23,147 nt of DNA from CAYOKT01 sp964404605. Its GTDB lineage: Bacteria; Electryoneota; Electryoneia; Electryoneales; Electryoneaceae. Location of the stretch: positions 1-23,147 of the forward strand of contig CAYOKT010000044.1 of assembly GCA_964404605.1 (NCBI GenBank). Direction: 5' to 3'. Of the stretch, positions 21,779 through 23,147 are shown one piece after another. Each line of letters starts with the position of its first letter. Position 1 is the stretch's first letter. The notes beneath the pieces were generated by a model. That model did not search any database and was not told the DNA's origin. It saw only the letters and a list, made by a program, of their open reading frames with translations. A program made the position numbers and the translations under genes.

Positions 21779-23056
21779 ATGGACCTGATAGCTTCCTGGC
21801 TGGGTGTGACTCATCCGGTGTACCTCGGGGTGGCCCTGGCCGCCGTGGTGTTCGGCGCATACATGGCCTGGACCATCGGGGCCAACGATGTCGCCAACGC
21901 GATGGCGACCTCCGTCGGCTCCGGCACCCTCACCTACCGGCAGGCGATCGTCGTCGCCGGGGTGATGGAGTTCGCGGGGGCGGTGCTCGCGGGAAGCCAT
22001 GTGACGAACACCATCCGCAAGGGCATCGTCAACGTGGATCTCTTCCAGCAGGATCCGCAGATCCTGATGATCGGGATGCTGGCGGCGCTGCTGGCGGCGG
22101 CGCTGTGGCTGCACGCCGCGACGCTGCTCGGGCTGCCGGTCTCCACGACCCACTCCATCGTCGGGGCGGTGGTCGGCTTCGCGCTGCTGGTCTACGGGAT
22201 GAACGCGGTGAACTGGGGGAAGGTGATGCAGATCATCCTCTCCTGGGTGGTCTCCCCGGTGGCCGGCGGCGCGGTCTCTTATGTCCTGTTCCGCTGGATC
22301 CGACGATGGATCCTCGCCTCGGAGGACCCCGGGCGGGCGATGCAGATTTTCGCCCCCTTCTTCGCCGCCCTGACCTCCTTCATCATCGTCCTCTCCGCGA
22401 TCTACAAGGGGTTGAAGAACGTCAACCTCACGCTCGGCGGGGGAACGGCGGTTCTCCTCGCGGCGGCGGTCTTCGTCGTCGTCTTCCTCGCGGTTCTGCT
22501 CTACGTGCGCTCCCGCGGGATCGAAACCTACCGTGACCTGACCAATGTCGAGCGGGTGTTCATGGTGCTGCAGGCGATCACCGCGGCCTATGTCGCCTTC
22601 GCCCACGGGGCGAACGATGTCGCCAACGCCATCGGCCCGGTGGCGGCGGTGATCGCCACGGCGGGCCAGGGAATCGTCGCCCTGAAGGTGCAGGTCCCCA
22701 TGTGGATCCTCGTCATGGGCGGCGGGGGAATCGTCATCGGCCTCGCCACCTACGGCTACAAGGTGATCCGCACGGTGGGAACGAAGATCACCGAGCTGAC
22801 CCCTACACGCGGCTTCGCGGCGGAGTTCGCCGCCGCCACGGTGGTGCTCGCCGCCTCGAAGGCGGGCCTGCCGATCTCGACGACTCACACCCTCGTCGGC
22901 TCGGTGCTGGGGGTCGGACTGGCGCAGGGGATCGATGCGATCAACCTGAAGGTCGTCCGCTCGGTGATCGCCTCCTGGCTGCTCACCCTGCCCATCGCCG
23001 CCGGCCTGGCGATGATTCTCTTCTTCCTCCTGCGGGCGGTGATCCCGGTAGGGTAG
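21779..23056 (+). CDS. pit: PiT-family inorganic phosphate transporter
   Basis: A 425-residue low-affinity phosphate (metal-phosphate) symporter in the cytoplasmic membrane, with about ten to twelve helices. The two PD001131-type halves are plain: GANDVANA at 34-41 and again at 277-284, each followed by an STTH loop (LPVSTTHSIVGAVVG and LPISTTHTLVGSVLG). A less conserved central part (about 180-250) includes a short cytoplasmic loop. No Shine-Dalgarno is visible; the ATG follows the DUF47 stop by 4 nt, pointing to coupled translation. Confidence 0.96.
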   Translation: MDLIASWLGVTHPVYLGVALAAVVFGAYMAWTIGANDVANAMATSVGSGTLTYRQAIVVAGVMEFAGAVLAGSHVTNTIRKGIVNVDLFQQDPQILMIGMLAALLAAALWLHAATLLGLPVSTTHSIVGAVVGFALLVYGMNAVNWGKVMQIILSWVVSPVAGGAVSYVLFRWIRRWILASEDPGRAMQIFAPFFAALTSFIIVLSAIYKGLKNVNLTLGGGTAVLLAAAVFVVVFLAVLLYVRSRGIETYRDLTNVERVFMVLQAITAAYVAFAHGANDVANAIGPVAAVIATAGQGIVALKVQVPMWILVMGGGGIVIGLATYGYKVIRTVGTKITELTPTRGFAAEFAAATVVLAASKAGLPISTTHTLVGSVLGVGLAQGIDAINLKVVRSVIASWLLTLPIAAGLAMILFFLLRAVIPVG

Positions 23057-23065
23057 CCCGCGGGG

Positions 23066-23107
23066 CGCCTGCCACGCCGCCTGCCACGCCGTAGCCGAAG
23101 GCGAAGG
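23066..23107. repeat. Tandem 12-mer plus imperfect dyad downstream of pit
   Basis: CGCCTGCCACGC is present twice in tandem (23066-23077, 23078-23089). It is followed by CGCC-GTA-GCC, loop GAA, GGC-GAA-GGCG, an imperfect hairpin, with GAAGGC itself doubled. The unit resembles palindromic intergenic repeats I recall from several uncultured bacterial genomes, but I could not compare it. Confidence 0.6.
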
Positions 23108-23121
23108 CGGGATGCATCCCG
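23108..23121. terminator. 14-bp perfect palindrome downstream of pit
   Basis: CGGGATGCATCCCG reads identically on both strands; as RNA it would form a 5-bp stem with a TGCA loop, 51 nt past the pit stop. It is followed by GGGAATCAGTGTATTGTA, an AT-rich tail that may also begin a promoter for a gene outside the window. Confidence 0.45.
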
Positions 23122-23147
23122 GGGAATCAGTGTATTGTATCGTGTTG

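Noticed and set aside
1..23147. CRISPR array, prophage, insertion sequence, tRNA or rRNA
   Set aside because: No regularly spaced direct repeats of suitable length, no transposase or phage protein, and no tRNA-like cloverleaf or rRNA core sequence was seen.

Overview
This is a GC-rich (roughly two thirds or more G+C by eye), gene-dense chromosomal window with no tRNA, rRNA, insertion sequence, phage gene or CRISPR array. Almost every gene is a bacterial core gene. A GWxTD-domain secreted protein, a mS38/COX24-type micro-protein of the kind best known from Bacteroidetes, diderm features (lipoproteins, LysM-bearing MltD-type transglycosylase) and very high GC together suggest an uncultured high-GC lineage of, or near, the FCB superphylum (Gemmatimonadota/Eisenbacteria/Krumholzibacteria-like). 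That placement is inference; the sequence alone does not name the phylum.

Layout. 1-2005 (minus strand): an inositol-monophosphatase family enzyme translationally coupled behind an unrecognised lipoprotein that also has a C-terminal membrane helix. 2006-2128: a compact divergent promoter region. 2129-5497 (plus): MltD-like lytic transglycosylase, SppA protease, HU-type DNA-binding protein. 5498-5783: a structured intergenic region with a previously easy-to-miss 31-residue basic protein (bS22/mS38-like) bracketed by two near-identical 28-nt hairpins. 5784-8427: DUF2905 membrane protein, exonuclease VII subunits XseA and XseB, NAD kinase. 8535-13684: FtsY, RimO, GWxTD protein, LD-carboxypeptidase, PurN, chained by 4-10 nt overlaps. 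13803-15389: PurH. 15456-20940: the rod-shape operon mreB-mreC-mreD-mrdA-rodA. 21082-23056: a PhoU-like DUF47 protein and a PiT phosphate permease. The window ends in a repeat-rich, palindromic intergenic stretch.

How they work together. The window is dominated by envelope growth and turnover: MreBCD/PBP2/RodA build the lateral wall, MltD cleaves glycan strands, LD-carboxypeptidase trims recycled tetrapeptides, SppA clears signal peptides and FtsY delivers membrane proteins. Interspersed are DNA maintenance (HU, Exo VII), ribosome-associated functions (RimO, bS22-like protein), purine synthesis (PurN, PurH), NADP supply and phosphate uptake.

Most novel-looking signal: the duplicated hairpin (5592-5619 and 5739-5766, 24/28 identical, differences leave the fold intact) that precedes the Shine-Dalgarno sites of two consecutive GTG-started genes, the first being the bS22-like micro-protein. 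It looks like a cis-regulatory or RNA-processing element. No wholly new multi-gene system (defence, secretion, biosynthetic) is evident.
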